The position numbers and the translations under genes were made by a program. DNA of 64,000 bases from NCBI RefSeq assembly GCF_030056655.1, contig NZ_JASHIE010000001.1:434001-498000 (forward strand), written 5' to 3'. Under the pieces are notes generated by a model that saw only the letters and a program-made list of their open reading frames with translations, made no database searches and was not told the origin of the DNA. The stretch comes from Flectobacillus rivi. GTDB taxonomy: Bacteria; Bacteroidota; Bacteroidia; Cytophagales; Spirosomataceae. How positions within the stretch are numbered: the first letter of the stretch is position 1; each line of letters begins with the position of its first letter. Positions 62,830 to 64,000 of this stretch are shown here, piece after piece.

Positions 62830-64000
62830 ATGAAAAATAATACACTTCAACGACGCGATTTTATTCAAAAAGGAGGCTTAGCCTTGGCAGCAGGGCTGGT
62901 TTTACCGAAAGATGTCTTTGCTAAAAAAGACGACCGCAAGGTGCGTCTTGGTTTTATTGGCACAGGTCTCCGCGGGCGAAACCACCTTGCCAATGCCATG
63001 GCATTTCCAGAGGTGGAAGTCACTTGTATTTGTGATATTGACCCTAATGCCATTGCAAAAGCTCAAAAAATTCTCAAAGACAAAGGCCGTAAGGAAGCGG
63101 CGACTTATGGAAAAAATGAGAAGGATTTTGAAAACATGGTAAAACGTGATGATATCGACGGTGTAATTATTGCCACACCTTGGGAATGGCACGTACCGAT
63201 GGCATTGGCGACCATGAATGCAGGAAAATATGCAGGCTTGGAGGTATCTGCTACAGTTAAATTGCAGGAATCATGGGACTTGGTGAATACTTTTGAAAAA
63301 ACAGGTTCTCACTGTATGTTGCTCGAAAACGTATGTTACCGTCGTGATGTGATGGCGGTGCTCAATATGGTACGAGAAAATCTATTTGGTGAAATCACCC
63401 ACTTAGAATGTGGCTATGAGCACGATTTGCGTCATGTAAAATTCAATGATGGTAAACAAGCGTATGGTGGTGGTGTAGAATTTGGAGAAAAAGGCTTTAG
63501 CGAAGCCAAATGGCGTACACAACACTCGGTAGACCGCAATGGTGACCTTTATCCTACACATGGTTTAGGACCAGTTGCCGAAATGATTAATATCAACCGT
63601 GGGAATCAATTTCTGTATTTGACTTCTATGGCGTCGAAGGGAGTCGCATTGCATAAATACATTGTTGACAAAGGAGGAGCCAATCACCCGAATGCGAAAG
63701 TCAAATTCAAACTTGGGGATGTGGTTCAAACAATGATTAAGTGTGCTAACGGAGAAACCATCTTAATTACGCATGATACCAACTCTCCTCGTCCGTATTC
63801 GCTTGGTTTTAGAGTACAAGGTGATAGTGGATTATGGATGGACGATGGTAACCAGATTTATGTAGAAAACGTATCTGCCAAAGCAGACGTTTGGGAGTCG
63901 GATGAGGCATATATGAAGAAATATGATCACGGTATTTGGAAAAGATTTGAATCTGAAGCTGTTGGCGCAGGTCACGGAGGAATGGACTATTTTGTTTTAA
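62830..64000 (+). CDS. GH109-type NAD-dependent glycosidase (3' end outside window)
   Basis: The first 390 residues are present. A twin-arginine-like export signal (L-Q-R-R-D-F-I-Q-K-G-G-L-A) precedes the NAD-binding start V-R-L-G-F-I-G-T-G-L-R-G-R-N-H. Further GH109 hallmarks are A-T-P-W-E-W-H, L-E-N-V-C-Y-R-R-D-V-M-A-V-L-N, G-Y-E-H-D-L-R-H, Y-G-G-G-V-E-F-G-E-K-G-F and R-N-G-D-L-Y-P-T-H-G-L-G-P. GH109 enzymes (alpha-N-acetylgalactosaminidases) use bound NAD in an oxidation-elimination mechanism. The gene is 59 bp after the nucleotidyltransferase. About 50-70 residues lie beyond the window. Confidence 0.85.
   Translation, partial: MKNNTLQRRDFIQKGGLALAAGLVLPKDVFAKKDDRKVRLGFIGTGLRGRNHLANAMAFPEVEVTCICDIDPNAIAKAQKILKDKGRKEAATYGKNEKDFENMVKRDDIDGVIIATPWEWHVPMALATMNAGKYAGLEVSATVKLQESWDLVNTFEKTGSHCMLLENVCYRRDVMAVLNMVRENLFGEITHLECGYEHDLRHVKFNDGKQAYGGGVEFGEKGFSEAKWRTQHSVDRNGDLYPTHGLGPVAEMININRGNQFLYLTSMASKGVALHKYIVDKGGANHPNAKVKFKLGDVVQTMIKCANGETILITHDTNSPRPYSLGFRVQGDSGLWMDDGNQIYVENVSAKADVWESDEAYMKKYDHGIWKRFESEAVGAGHGGMDYFVL

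Overview
The window looks like a chromosomal segment of a Bacteroidota bacterium, probably of the order Cytophagales. The base composition is AT-rich and the start codons lack Shine-Dalgarno sequences. Promoters have the form TTTG-N20-TAnnTTTG, for example at 8796-8827 and 11691-11722. There are gliding/type IX secretion proteins (SprB repeats and a C-terminal CHU_C-type domain) and many lipoproteins with an LxxC lipobox. No plasmid or phage backbone and no intact insertion sequence was seen.

Left part (1-15 kb): a giant SprB-repeat surface protein is cut by the window start and lies just downstream of a TIG-fold lipoprotein in the same operon. Next come a small lipoprotein, a self-regulated TetR-SDR-FabF operon with two matching palindromic operators, a tRNA-Ser, two membrane proteins of unknown role, and a sugar-acid pair (enolase-superfamily dehydratase plus SDR) divergent from a XylR-like regulator.

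Middle part (16-40 kb): mostly housekeeping and sugar-oxidation genes (a PCD-like protein, rsmI, a DUF4105 protein, a MetX-like hydrolase, a GMC oxidoreductase and a TIM-barrel isomerase). Then follows what I consider the most interesting locus, 25.5-30.3 kb. A double-glycine-leader peptide with a Pro/Trp/Tyr-rich, cysteine-free core (26044-26298) is convergent with a membrane fusion protein and a C39-peptidase ABC exporter (PCAT). A 39-codon membrane-peptide ORF lies upstream of the exporter and a decayed beta-barrel fragment lies beside the peptide. Next to it sits an alpha-E / Anbu proteasome-homologue / transglutaminase-like set, without its usual ATP-grasp partner in the window but with a class IV aminotransferase. 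A tricorn-like protease, a BON-LysM protein and an SMP-30 lactonase follow.

Right part (40-64 kb): mqo, a four-gene tRNA operon (Ser-Pro-Arg-Pro), a beta-propeller lipoprotein, gltBD, a type B-sorted T9SS cargo, ribonuclease Z, a STAS protein, purC, a thiolase, a partial Bat (BatB/BatC) module, and a divergent LacI regulator facing a sugar kinase, a sugar nucleotidyltransferase and a GH109-type NAD-dependent glycosidase that is cut by the window end. Together these last genes suggest release and activation of an (amino)sugar.

Two kinds of structured intergenic DNA recur. One is very long perfect hairpin terminators between convergent genes. The other is a family of about 100-bp degenerate inverted repeats made of TAGGC/GCCTA-like units, at about 19.2, 54.3, 56.2 and 61.7 kb, with a possible divergent relative at 16.5 kb. 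All functional calls are from reading the sequence; no database search was run.
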